Below, piece by piece: positions 8,945-17,408 of a DNA stretch of 64,000 nucleotides. Source of the stretch: Aestuariivirga litoralis (GTDB lineage: Bacteria > Pseudomonadota > Alphaproteobacteria > Rhizobiales > Aestuariivirgaceae). A program made the position numbers and the translations under genes. The stretch's first letter is position 1. Every line of letters begins with the position of its first letter. The notes beneath the pieces are model-generated. The model was not told the origin of the DNA, ran no database searches, and saw only the letters and a list, made by a program, of their open reading frames with translations. The DNA is taken from positions 124,001 through 188,000 of the forward strand of contig NZ_WAHS01000002.1 in NCBI RefSeq assembly GCF_015714715.1, given 5' to 3'.

Positions 8945-9345
8945 GCTTTGGTGTCCAATTCTTCCGCTGGGGCATAGCTCCCATCAGGCCGGTGCACTTC
9001 CGTGCCGGTCAAAGGCGGATAGAACACACAGACCAGGCGCAGATCACCCTTCGTCGCGCGCAATATGTGGCGGTCATTCTTGTCCAGCGCATAAAGCGTG
9101 CCGGGCTTGATCGGATAGGTTTTGCCGGTGGCCACAACCACCACTTCGCCCTCGCCGGCGATGCAGTAATTGGCCTCGAAGTGATGCTTGTATTCGAGCG
9201 TTTGCTCGGTGCCTTCAGTGATCACCGTGTCATGCAGCGAAAAGCCCATTCCGTCAGAGCGCAGCAACATGCGCCGGCTGCGCCAGACATCGCCCCTCAC
9301 ATCGCGTTCACTACCCTGGATTTCTTCAAGCGTCCGGACGATCAT
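8941..9345 (-). CDS. ectC: Ectoine synthase, solitary
   Basis: A cupin enzyme that cyclises N-gamma-acetyl-diaminobutyrate to the osmolyte ectoine. The 134 residues match the family along the whole length (MIVRTLEEI start, WRSRRMLLRSDGMGFS, PGTLYALDKNDRHILRA, CVFYPPLTGTEVH). The three iron ligands described for the family, Glu57, Tyr85 and His93, are all in place, so the enzyme looks functional. No ectA, ectB, ectD or ask_ect lies in the window; upstream is a TadG-like gene and downstream the coupled amidase. It is therefore an orphan ectC here, although ectAB could sit elsewhere in the genome. Confidence 0.95.
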   Translation of the reverse strand: MIVRTLEEIQGSERDVRGDVWRSRRMLLRSDGMGFSLHDTVITEGTEQTLEYKHHFEANYCIAGEGEVVVVATGKTYPIKPGTLYALDKNDRHILRATKGDLRLVCVFYPPLTGTEVHRPDGSYAPAEELDTKA

Positions 9346-9419
9346 GCAGCCTCGCTGTCCCTTTGAACTGATTGCACATCAGCTTGCAGGGAGAGCGGGC
9401 AGATGACAACGGATTTCGC

Positions 9420-10928
9420 CTAGCTGGAAATACGCATCGCCAGGATCTGGTTGGCCAGCGACGAGAAGGCGGCATCCAGCGAGGTCGAGTCAGCATCGAT
9501 AATATGGCTGGAATCGGTGGCGCAGTTGTTCACCAGGTCCACGCGCTTCTGATAGGACTTGTTGAGCTGGAAAGTGATGACATAGATTTCAATCCCGGCG
9601 TCTTGCGCGGCGCCACACATAGCAGCCGATTGTGTGTAGGAATCGCCGTTTGTCGGGGCGCAGCCGATATGCTGGGACGGATCGCCACTGCCGACTACCG
9701 ACCAGTAATAGGGATTTCCCGAACTGCCATTGGTCGTGTCATAGCCGGTGATCACACCCTTGCAGTAGGCACTATTATATTCACCGTCGGTCATGATCAC
9801 CATGACCTTGCGCACTTTGGTGGCGGGATCCGTGGTTGTCAGCTTGTCGTATCCGGCGGGAATACTGGAACCTGACCAGATGCCCACATTGGGTGATAGC
9901 GCATACCAACCCCAGGCCAAACCTACCTGTCCTGCGGTTGAATTGCTGGCGGCCATGGTGGTGATCGCGGTATTCAAAATCGTTGCACTGGTGGACAAGG
10001 GTATAACGGGGGTCACCGTGCAACCGTTGGCGCTGCCCGCATAATTCCAGCCCACTGGATAGACGCTCATACTTGCATCGGTATAGGCCGTGGCCCCCGT
10101 GCGCTCGGTCACGCAATTGGTGACGGGCAACGTTTCCTGGCAAACGTTATTGGAATTGTTTGAATAGTTATCGCAGCTACTGGAATAGCTAGCTTTGTAG
10201 GTTGATGAGGTGTTGAACTGCTGGAAAGCCTTGCCCACGCCGTTATTGCTGGTGCCGGATTGCACAGCACCACGCGCCGCAGCCGCCATCACGGCCGTAC
10301 CCATATTCACGCTGTTGTTATACGGCACCAATGCGATCTTGGTGTAGTAAGTGCCCTGCGTGGCGGGCATCACCGTGGTGATGAATTTCTGCGCCGCCGC
10401 CTTGAGGTCGGTGATCGCCGAGTTGCCGGTTTTGGCATTGATGCTGTTCATCGAATTGGTGTTATCGAGCACCAAGGCCACTTCCAGATTGATGCCGGAC
10501 TTCAGCACTGTGCTGGAAGCGTTGAGATTCATCGTGGTATAGCCACCCACCGCCATGAAATAGGTGGTGAGCTTGATGGACGCAGTGGAGGTGATGCTGG
10601 TCGTGCCGTTCTTTACGCTGAAGGATGTGATTTGGGCATCGCCCGCATTCTCGTAATTCTGCGTGACATAGGCTTTGGAAATGGTGGTCAGCGAGGCGTC
10701 TGTGGCGCTTGCATTGTTAGCCGAATAAGCGGCTGCATAAAGTGTCGCGGTGTCGAGGGCTGCGATCAGCTGGGTGCGGGCATTCAGCGCGCGCACATAA
10801 TCCACTGCCACACCGGCACAGACCATCAGAGGTGCCAGGCAAAGCCCCAGGATCAGGCTCATATTGCCACGGTCATGCCGGATAAAGCGGCGCATCACCG
10901 TCAAAACGCAATTGATCACCAGATTCAT
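9420..10928 (-). CDS. TadG-like vWA protein, copy 1
   Basis: A 502-residue protein with an N-terminal TadE/G-type segment: RHDRGNMSLILGL followed by a membrane helix and the AVDYVRALNARTQLIAALD motif. A large extracytoplasmic von Willebrand A domain follows with a DNTNS metal-site variant. TadG proteins belong to Flp (Tad) pilus systems, but no other tad genes are present. ATG 10928 is preceded by GGGAGAGG at good spacing and matches the paralog's start better than the open frame to 10973. It is highly similar throughout to the protein at 11800-13320, including the cysteine-containing insertions. Confidence 0.85.
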   Translation of the reverse strand: MNLVINCVLTVMRRFIRHDRGNMSLILGLCLAPLMVCAGVAVDYVRALNARTQLIAALDTATLYAAAYSANNASATDASLTTISKAYVTQNYENAGDAQITSFSVKNGTTSITSTASIKLTTYFMAVGGYTTMNLNASSTVLKSGINLEVALVLDNTNSMNSINAKTGNSAITDLKAAAQKFITTVMPATQGTYYTKIALVPYNNSVNMGTAVMAAAARGAVQSGTSNNGVGKAFQQFNTSSTYKASYSSSCDNYSNNSNNVCQETLPVTNCVTERTGATAYTDASMSVYPVGWNYAGSANGCTVTPVIPLSTSATILNTAITTMAASNSTAGQVGLAWGWYALSPNVGIWSGSSIPAGYDKLTTTDPATKVRKVMVIMTDGEYNSAYCKGVITGYDTTNGSSGNPYYWSVVGSGDPSQHIGCAPTNGDSYTQSAAMCGAAQDAGIEIYVITFQLNKSYQKRVDLVNNCATDSSHIIDADSTSLDAAFSSLANQILAMRISS

Positions 10929-11092
10929 CACAAACCTCTCCCAAGCCAAGCCGAAGCGGCAAGTTAGAGACAATGTTTATAAATCTGCCCTCACTGCGCA
11001 TGGGGATGGGATGGGCGAGATGGGTAAAATCTCTCACATCCCTAATGAAAAATGAAGTTTAACAACTATAAATTGAATTACAGCCCAATGAC

Positions 11093-11734
11093 TCATTTCC
11101 GAGTGTTGAAAGCCAATTGAGCTTCATAAGCCCGCTTGTAGGCCGGCCGCGCTTCTGCGCGCGCCACATAATCCGCCAAGACAGAAAATTCATTCAGCAG
11201 GCCAGATGGCTTCAGACGCTGCAGCACCGAAACCATCATCAGGTCACCAGCACTGAAATCCCCATCAAGCCATTGCGCATCACCCAGCCGGACCTCCACT
11301 TGCCGCAAGGGCTTGCGCATCCGCTCCACGACCAGCGGCAGGCGCTCCTTGCTCCACGGCTTGTCGCTTTCCAGAAGCCTGGCATTCGCGAATTCCAGGA
11401 TCGGTGGTTCCACACTGTTGACGGCGGCGAACATCCAGCTGATCGCCCGCGCCCTTGCATCTGCAGCCTTGGGCAGCAAGCCCTCATGCTGCTCAGCGAT
11501 GTGAAGGATGATCCCTCCCGACTCGAACAGCACCAGGCCGCCTTCCTCATAGGTGGGAATCTGCCCAAAAGGCTGCAGCGCCAGATAGGCCGGCTCTTTC
11601 AACGCAGCGAAGGTCACGGGCCGCACTTCATAGGCCTGGCCCACTTCTTCCAGAGCCCAGCGCACGCGAGTATCACGCGCCAGCCCCTTGCCACCATCGG
11701 GCGATCGGTCAAAGGCGGAAATAGTGACGGTCAT
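11093..11734 (-). CDS. Glutathione S-transferase family protein
   Basis: A 213-residue protein with an N-terminal thioredoxin-like domain (the ESGGIILHIAE segment corresponds to the glutathione-binding ESxAI motif, PFGQIPTYEE to the cis-proline loop) and an all-helical C-terminal domain (about residues 90-205). It probably conjugates or reduces electrophiles in the cytoplasm; the substrate cannot be told. It lies between two TadG-like paralogs on the same strand, with about 65 bases before it and 165 after it, so it may have its own transcript. Confidence 0.9.
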   Translation of the reverse strand: MTVTISAFDRSPDGGKGLARDTRVRWALEEVGQAYEVRPVTFAALKEPAYLALQPFGQIPTYEEGGLVLFESGGIILHIAEQHEGLLPKAADARARAISWMFAAVNSVEPPILEFANARLLESDKPWSKERLPLVVERMRKPLRQVEVRLGDAQWLDGDFSAGDLMMVSVLQRLKPSGLLNEFSVLADYVARAEARPAYKRAYEAQLAFNTRK

Positions 11735-11799
11735 CGTGAAAATCCTCCGGCCGCAAAGGATCGGCTGGTGGCCGCCACACTGTCAAGCTGCCCGCGGCA

Positions 11800-13320
11800 T
11801 CATTGTGCGATGCGCATGCCCAGAATCTGATTGGCCAGACTTTTGAAGGCTGCATCCAGAGATGTGGAATCAGCGTCAACCACGTGCGACGCGTCAGTGG
11901 CGCAGTTGTTCACCAAGGCCACGCGCGCGGGATAGGTCTTGTCGAGCTGGAAGGTAATCACATAGACCTCTACGCCCGATGCTTTGATGGCCGAGCACAT
12001 CGCGTTGGACTGGGTGTAGGCGCCGCCATTGGTCGGCGCACAATTGATATGATCAATAGGGCTGCCGCTGCCTGTCACGGAGTAATAATAGGGGCTGCCC
12101 GATGACCCATTGGCCGTGTCATTGCCGGTGATCACTCCATTGCAATAGGCACTGTTATATTCGCCATCGGTCATCAGGATCATGACCTTGCGCACCCGCT
12201 TGGATGTATCCGACGTGGTAAGCTTGTCATAGCCTGACGGCACGCTGGAACCGCTCCAGATACCGACATTCGGCGAGAGCGCATACCAACCCCAGCCAAT
12301 ACCGACCTGCCCTCCGGTAGAATTCGAGGCCAACATACTATTGATCGAAAGGTTCAACGCAGTGGCGTCGGTTGACAATGGCACTATCGGCACCACTGTG
12401 CAGCCATTGCTGCTCGTTTGATAGGCACGGCCCACCGGTGCCGCGCTCATTGCCGCATCAGTGTAAGCTTGCGCGCCGGTGCGCTCCGTCACGCAATTGG
12501 TCACCGGAAATGTGCGCTTGCAGACGGCGGTGGATGGGTAGTTGTCGCACTTGGTCGAATAGTTTGTGAACACAAAATTGGCGCTCAACGACGAGCTGGT
12601 GCTGAATTGATAATTTGCGTATCCCGGATTGGTGCTGGTGCCCGCCTGCACGGTACCGCGGGCAGCCACGGCTTGGGCAGCGGTGCCCATATTCACCCCA
12701 TTATTATAGGGCACAACTGCAATCTTGGTGTAAAATTGCCCTTGGCTCGCCGGCATGACTGTGGTGACAAATTTCGCTGCTGCAGCTCTCAGGTCAGTGA
12801 TGGCTGTATTGCCTGTCTTTGAATTGACGCTGTTCATCGAGTTCGTGTTATCGAGCACCAACGCAACTTCGAGGTTGATCCCGGATTTTTGCACTGTTGA
12901 TGAAACATCCATGCTCATCGTCGTCTGGCCAACAACCGACAAGAAGTAAGTCGTAAGTTTTACCGAGGCCGAGCCCGTCACTGTCGCGCCGTTATCGACA
13001 GCCACATAATTGCTGACCACCGAATCGCCGGTGTTTTCGTAATTCTGCGTGATGTAAGGCTGAGAAATTTGCGTCAGCTTGGTGCTCGTCGAGCCGGGAT
13101 TGCTGACCGAATAGGACGCGGCATAAAGCGTGGCCGAATCCAGCGCGGCCGCGAGTTGCGTGCGGGCATTGATGGCACGCTCATAATCCACGGCCGCACC
13201 AGCACATACGATGAGCGGGATGATCGAAAGTCCGAGAATAATGGACATGTTGCCGCGCTCATTGCGTTTGAAGCGCAACAGTGAGCGTGCGAAATGGAAC
13301 AATGCGGACCTCAAGCCCAT
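11800..13320 (-). CDS. TadG-like vWA protein, copy 2
   Basis: Paralog of the 9420-10928 gene, 506 residues, with the same order: short cytoplasmic N-terminus, KRNERGNMSIILGL and membrane helix, AVDYERAINARTQLAAALD, and a vWA domain with DNTNS. It differs from copy 1 mainly in the mid-part after the QFSTSSS segment. The frame is open to 13356. ATG 13320 (MGLRSALFHFARS) aligns with the start of copy 1. The C-terminus ends similarly (LANQILGMRIAQ against LANQILAMRISS). It is probably a cell-surface or pilus-related protein, but function is unproven without a tad locus nearby. Confidence 0.83.
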   Translation of the reverse strand: MGLRSALFHFARSLLRFKRNERGNMSIILGLSIIPLIVCAGAAVDYERAINARTQLAAALDSATLYAASYSVSNPGSTSTKLTQISQPYITQNYENTGDSVVSNYVAVDNGATVTGSASVKLTTYFLSVVGQTTMSMDVSSTVQKSGINLEVALVLDNTNSMNSVNSKTGNTAITDLRAAAAKFVTTVMPASQGQFYTKIAVVPYNNGVNMGTAAQAVAARGTVQAGTSTNPGYANYQFSTSSSLSANFVFTNYSTKCDNYPSTAVCKRTFPVTNCVTERTGAQAYTDAAMSAAPVGRAYQTSSNGCTVVPIVPLSTDATALNLSINSMLASNSTGGQVGIGWGWYALSPNVGIWSGSSVPSGYDKLTTSDTSKRVRKVMILMTDGEYNSAYCNGVITGNDTANGSSGSPYYYSVTGSGSPIDHINCAPTNGGAYTQSNAMCSAIKASGVEVYVITFQLDKTYPARVALVNNCATDASHVVDADSTSLDAAFKSLANQILGMRIAQ

Positions 13321-13425
13321 GATGGAGTCTTCCCGGAATGTGTTTGGAAACGACATTCGGATAAACTTCCAAAGGGAGGCTTAGGCGAAACGCTAGATTT
13401 TAAAGCTCATTTTACAGAACCGAAA

Positions 13426-15075
13426 TTACATATTCGGGTAGTTCGGCCCTTCGCCACCCTGTGGCACGGTCCAGACAATGTTCTGCGACGGGTCCTTGAT
13501 GTCACAGGTTTTGCAATGAACGCAGTTCTGGTGGTTGATCTGGAAGCGCGGCTCCTTGCCCTCCTCCGCGATCACTTCGTAAACGCCTGCCGGGCAATAG
13601 CGCTGCGCGGGCTCATCCCAGATCGGCAGATTGACGGCGATCGGCACCGATTTGTCGATCAGCTTCAAATGCGCGGGTTCGTCTTCCTCATGCGCCGTGG
13701 CCGAGAAAGCCAGATCCGTCAGTCGGTCAAACGACAGCACGCCATCGGGCTTCGGATAATCAATCTTCGGCATGTCAGCCGCAGGCTTCAGCGTGGCATA
13801 GTCGCCCTTGCCATGTTTCCAGGTGCCCAGGCCAAAACCAAAAATGGTCTGCAGCCACATATCAAGGCCACCAAGGCCCATGCCGAACACCAGGCCCAGT
13901 TTCGACCACATGGGCTTTACATTCTTGACCTTCTTCAGGTCCTGATAGACCCATGAATTCTCGTAAGCGCCCTGATAGGCCACCAGCTCATCCGCCTCGC
14001 GGCCCGCTTGCAATGCCGCCACCGCAGCTTCCGCCGCCATCATGCCGGTCTTCATCGCGTTGTGGCTGCCCTTGATGCGCGGCACATTCACAAAACCTGC
14101 CGAGCAGCCGATCAACACCCCGCCGGGGAAAGTGAGCTTCGGCACCGATTGCAATCCGCCTTCAGTAATCGCACGCGCGCCATAAGCCACGCGCCGCCCA
14201 CCTTCCAGCACTTGCGCAATGATCGGGTGATGCTTGAAGCGCTGAAATTCCGCGAAGGGATAAAGATGCGGATTCTGGTAATTCAGATGCACGACGAAGC
14301 CCACCGAAACCAGATTGTCTTCGAGGTGATACATGAAGCTGCCGCCACCGGTCTTGGTGCCCAGCGGCCAGCCCATCGTGTGGGTCACCTGGCCTTGCTT
14401 GTGGTTCTCCGGCTTTACTTCCCAAAGCTCCTTCATGCCCAGGCCAAATTTCTGCGGCTCGCTGTCCTTCGACAGATCAAACTTGTTGATGATCTGCTTG
14501 GCCAGGCTGCCGCGCACGCCCTCAGCAATGAACACATACTTGCCGCGCAGTTCCATGCCCGGCTGGTAATCCGGCTTGTGGGTGCCGTCCTTGGCAATGC
14601 CCATCACGCCAGCGACAACGCCGGCCACCGATCCGTCCTCACGGTACAGAACTTCCGAAGCCGCAAAGCCCGGATAGATTTCCACGCCAAGCCCCTCGGC
14701 CTGTGTGGCCAGCCAGCGGCACACATTGCCCAGCGACACGGCATAATTGCCATGATTGTTCATCAAAGGCGGCATCAGGAAATTCGGGATGCGCAGCGCG
14801 CCAGCCTTGCCCAGAATATAGAACCGGTCTTCCTTCACTTGCGTCTTGAGCGGTGCGTCCTTTTCCTTCCAGTCGGGGATCAGCTCATTGAGCGCAATCG
14901 GATCAACCACAGCACCTGACAGAATGTGCGCGCCAACTTCTGAACCCTTTTCCAGGACGCAAACTGTTGTGTCCGGCGAGAGCTGCTTGACGCGGATGGC
15001 GGCGGCCAGGCCAGCAGGCCCAGCACCCACGATCACCACATCATATTCCATCGCATCGCGCTGCTGTTCACTCAC
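13426..15075 (-). CDS. Electron transfer flavoprotein-ubiquinone oxidoreductase
   Basis: An inner-membrane enzyme that passes electrons from reduced ETF (fatty acid and amino acid oxidation) to ubiquinone. 549 residues. The N-terminal FAD-binding GxGxxG motif is VGAGPAGLAAAIR. The C-terminal ferredoxin-like domain has the 4Fe-4S cysteines in CPAGVYE and NCVHCKTCDIKDP. Length and end (GGEGPNYPNM) match the family. It is transcribed divergently from the UDG-moaB pair, with a 74-base intergenic region. Etf subunits are not in the window. Confidence 0.97.
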   Translation of the reverse strand: MSEQQRDAMEYDVVIVGAGPAGLAAAIRVKQLSPDTTVCVLEKGSEVGAHILSGAVVDPIALNELIPDWKEKDAPLKTQVKEDRFYILGKAGALRIPNFLMPPLMNNHGNYAVSLGNVCRWLATQAEGLGVEIYPGFAASEVLYREDGSVAGVVAGVMGIAKDGTHKPDYQPGMELRGKYVFIAEGVRGSLAKQIINKFDLSKDSEPQKFGLGMKELWEVKPENHKQGQVTHTMGWPLGTKTGGGSFMYHLEDNLVSVGFVVHLNYQNPHLYPFAEFQRFKHHPIIAQVLEGGRRVAYGARAITEGGLQSVPKLTFPGGVLIGCSAGFVNVPRIKGSHNAMKTGMMAAEAAVAALQAGREADELVAYQGAYENSWVYQDLKKVKNVKPMWSKLGLVFGMGLGGLDMWLQTIFGFGLGTWKHGKGDYATLKPAADMPKIDYPKPDGVLSFDRLTDLAFSATAHEEDEPAHLKLIDKSVPIAVNLPIWDEPAQRYCPAGVYEVIAEEGKEPRFQINHQNCVHCKTCDIKDPSQNIVWTVPQGGEGPNYPNM

Positions 15076-15149
15076 GTCCGGTCTTCCTTGTTCTAACGTC
15101 TCAGCCTGTTATAGACTGGCTTAGAAGTGTTATAAAAGCCAATTGAGAC

Positions 15150-15935
15150 ATGGAAACCAGACCAGACGACGCATGGAGGAATGCAGGCTTTGCCAGCGCT
15201 GCCGATGCGCTCGGCTGGCTCATCGCTTCCGGTGCTGATGAGATCGTGCTTGATGCGGCAGTCGACCGCTTTGCCGACAGCGCCAAGGCCGAAAAACCGC
15301 GCCTCGCACCAGTGGTTCTGCAACCGCCACCGCAACGCCCCATTGCTGCCCCTTCGGCCATCACTGCAGCCACCTCGCCCGAAGCCTGCGCCACTCTGGC
15401 TGACATCGCGCAGGCCCTGAATTTCTTCGAGACGCATCCCCTGCGCAAAAACGCCATGAACCTGTCCTTCTTCGAAGGGCCGGAACGTGCGGAAATCCTG
15501 ATCGTCTCCGACCGCCCGCGCAGCGAGGAAGACAAATCCGGTTTGGTTTTCGCCGGCAAGGCGCGCATCCTGCTCGCCAACATGCTGACAGCCATCGGCC
15601 TCAAACTGGATGACGTGGCGCTGCTCAATCTCGTGCCCTGGCGCCCGGCAGGAAACGCCGCGCCGAAAGACCCGGAAATCACCGCCGTGCTGCCTTTCGT
15701 GCGCCGTGCTGTGGACCTGATCCAGCCGCGCCTGATCCTTGGCTTCTCGGCCCTGCCCGGCCAATATCTGGCGGCGGGCGATCCCTCCATCCAGCGCCAG
15801 CGCGGCAAGTGGCTGAATGCCGGCGGCCCGGCTTTCCTCTCAACGCTGCATCCGGATGAATTGCTCAAGCACCCGCTGCAGAAAAAACACGCCTGGCGCG
15901 ACCTGCTCACCTTCCGGGAAAAGCTGAATGGCTGA
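15150..15935 (+). CDS. Divergent family-4-type uracil-DNA glycosylase-like protein
   Basis: A 261-residue protein whose C-terminal 170 residues follow the family 4 uracil-DNA glycosylase pattern: EEDKSGLVFAGKARILLANMLTAIGL, then NLVPWRPAGNAAP, and a late LHPDELL. The first motif, normally GEAPG, is SDRPR (residues 120-124). The 4Fe-4S cysteines are missing: the whole protein has only Cys80, and the usual FxxCPL position reads FETHPL. It may still bind DNA or have lost activity. The N-terminal 75 residues are Ala/Pro-rich, probably a linker. It overlaps moaB by 8 bases, a pairing seen in related bacteria. Confidence 0.8.
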   Translation: METRPDDAWRNAGFASAADALGWLIASGADEIVLDAAVDRFADSAKAEKPRLAPVVLQPPPQRPIAAPSAITAATSPEACATLADIAQALNFFETHPLRKNAMNLSFFEGPERAEILIVSDRPRSEEDKSGLVFAGKARILLANMLTAIGLKLDDVALLNLVPWRPAGNAAPKDPEITAVLPFVRRAVDLIQPRLILGFSALPGQYLAAGDPSIQRQRGKWLNAGGPAFLSTLHPDELLKHPLQKKHAWRDLLTFREKLNG

Positions 15936-16458
15936 CCGCGCTTTTATGCCCATCGGCATCGCCGTGATGACCATCTCCGACACGCGCACCTTGGCCGATG
16001 ACAAGTCAGGGCAGACCTTGGCCGACCGCATCACCACCGCAGGCCACCGCCTCTCAGGCCGCTGTATCGTGACGGATGACATCGAGAAAATCCGCGCCGC
16101 CGCAGAAGCCTTCATTGCCGATGCCGCCGTCGATGTAATCATCACCACCGGCGGCACCGGCCTCACCGGCCGCGATGTCACCATCGAAGCCCTGCGCCCT
16201 CTGTTTGAAAAAGAAATCGAAGGCTTTGGCGTGGTCTTCCACATGATCTCGTTTGCTAAGATCAAAACCTCCACCATGCAAAGCCGCGCTACCGCTGGCG
16301 TGGTCAAAGGCAAATACATTTTCTGCCTCCCCGGCTCGCCCGGCGCCTGCAAGGACGGCTGGGATGAAATCCTCGTCCACCAGCTCGACTACCGCCACGG
16401 CCCCTGCAACTTCGTCGAGATCATGCCGCGCCTCGAAGAGGGTTTGCGGCGGAAATAG
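15928..16458 (+). CDS. moaB: Molybdenum cofactor biosynthesis protein B
   Basis: A 176-residue MoaB/MogA-fold protein that binds molybdopterin and may adenylylate it. The TTGGTGLTGRDVT loop (about residues 72-84) and the LPGSPGACKDGWDE segment are the substrate-binding signatures. The start overlaps the upstream UDG-like gene by 8 bases, so the two are cotranscribed. It converges with the EamA transporter gene 2 bases later, leaving no intergenic terminator. Confidence 0.95.
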   Translation: MADRAFMPIGIAVMTISDTRTLADDKSGQTLADRITTAGHRLSGRCIVTDDIEKIRAAAEAFIADAAVDVIITTGGTGLTGRDVTIEALRPLFEKEIEGFGVVFHMISFAKIKTSTMQSRATAGVVKGKYIFCLPGSPGACKDGWDEILVHQLDYRHGPCNFVEIMPRLEEGLRRK

Positions 16459-16460
16459 CT

Positions 16461-17339
16461 TCAGGCCGTATTCCAACGCGCAGGCAGCAGCGACTTGCCA
16501 ACCCCACTCACAATCGCCAACCCCACCATCAGCACGGCACCACCCAGAAGCTGGATATTGGTGATCGTCTCACCCAAGAACAGCACAGCCGATACCAGGC
16601 CGATCGGCGTCATCAATAGGATGAATGGCACCGCCTGGTCCACCCGCACGCTTTTCAGCAAAGTGAACCACACCATGTAGGCCACATAGAATCCGAACAC
16701 GCCGCAGAACACCAGCAGGAACCATTGATACGGCGTGGCCGTGACCAGCGAGTCAATCTGCCCACGCTCCAGCAGCAGCGTGGCCAGCAGCAATTGCGGC
16801 GTGCCGAACCAGGCATTGGCCTTCAACGTCTTCACGCCGGAATCCTGCGAGAGCATCCGCGCGCACACCTGACCCGCCGCCCATACAAATCCGCTGATGA
16901 TAATGAGCACCACCGGCACCAGTGGCGGGCGCTCTGCCGGCAGGCCGATCACGATCACCACCCCGGCCACCGCAATCAGCGTGCCGATGGCGCGCGTCAC
17001 ATCAAGCTTCTCGCCGGCAATCAGCCAGCCCATGATCACGCCGGCGGGCACTTGCGTTTGCAAAACCAGATTGGCAGTGCTCGCGGGCACACCGCGCATC
17101 CCGTAGAACAACAGCGCGCCCTGAACCGTCACCGACAGCGCCGCGATCAGTAACAGCTTCGGCCATGGCGTGAGAAACTTGCCGCGATGCGTGAACGCCA
17201 TCACCACGGCAATGCCGCTGTAAACCATCAGCATCATGAATAGCGGGGGGAAATGTTCCACCATCGGCTTGGCCAGAGTGAAGGTCACGCCCCAGCAAAG
17301 CGGTGCGAGAAGGGCAAGCATGATGTTGCGTGGAGTCAT
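16461..17339 (-). CDS. EamA/DMT family transporter
   Basis: A 292-residue inner-membrane protein with about ten hydrophobic helices forming two EamA repeats (about residues 5-135 and 150-285), the pattern of the drug/metabolite transporter superfamily. The substrate is not predictable. The start ATG has GGAGG nine bases upstream. It is divergent from the radical SAM gene, with about 70 bases between them. Confidence 0.9.
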   Translation of the reverse strand: MTPRNIMLALLAPLCWGVTFTLAKPMVEHFPPLFMMLMVYSGIAVVMAFTHRGKFLTPWPKLLLIAALSVTVQGALLFYGMRGVPASTANLVLQTQVPAGVIMGWLIAGEKLDVTRAIGTLIAVAGVVIVIGLPAERPPLVPVVLIIISGFVWAAGQVCARMLSQDSGVKTLKANAWFGTPQLLLATLLLERGQIDSLVTATPYQWFLLVFCGVFGFYVAYMVWFTLLKSVRVDQAVPFILLMTPIGLVSAVLFLGETITNIQLLGGAVLMVGLAIVSGVGKSLLPARWNTA

Positions 17340-17408
17340 GGCGCCTCCATGGCCGCGTGCCGGTCACAAATCAATATCGTTCTTGCTTTGTTCCAAAAGA
17401 ATGACTAT

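Noticed and set aside
10260-10967. Long plus-strand frame opposite TadG copy 1
   Set aside because: Lies entirely antisense to a well-supported gene; His/Arg/Gly-rich composition typical of a shadow frame.
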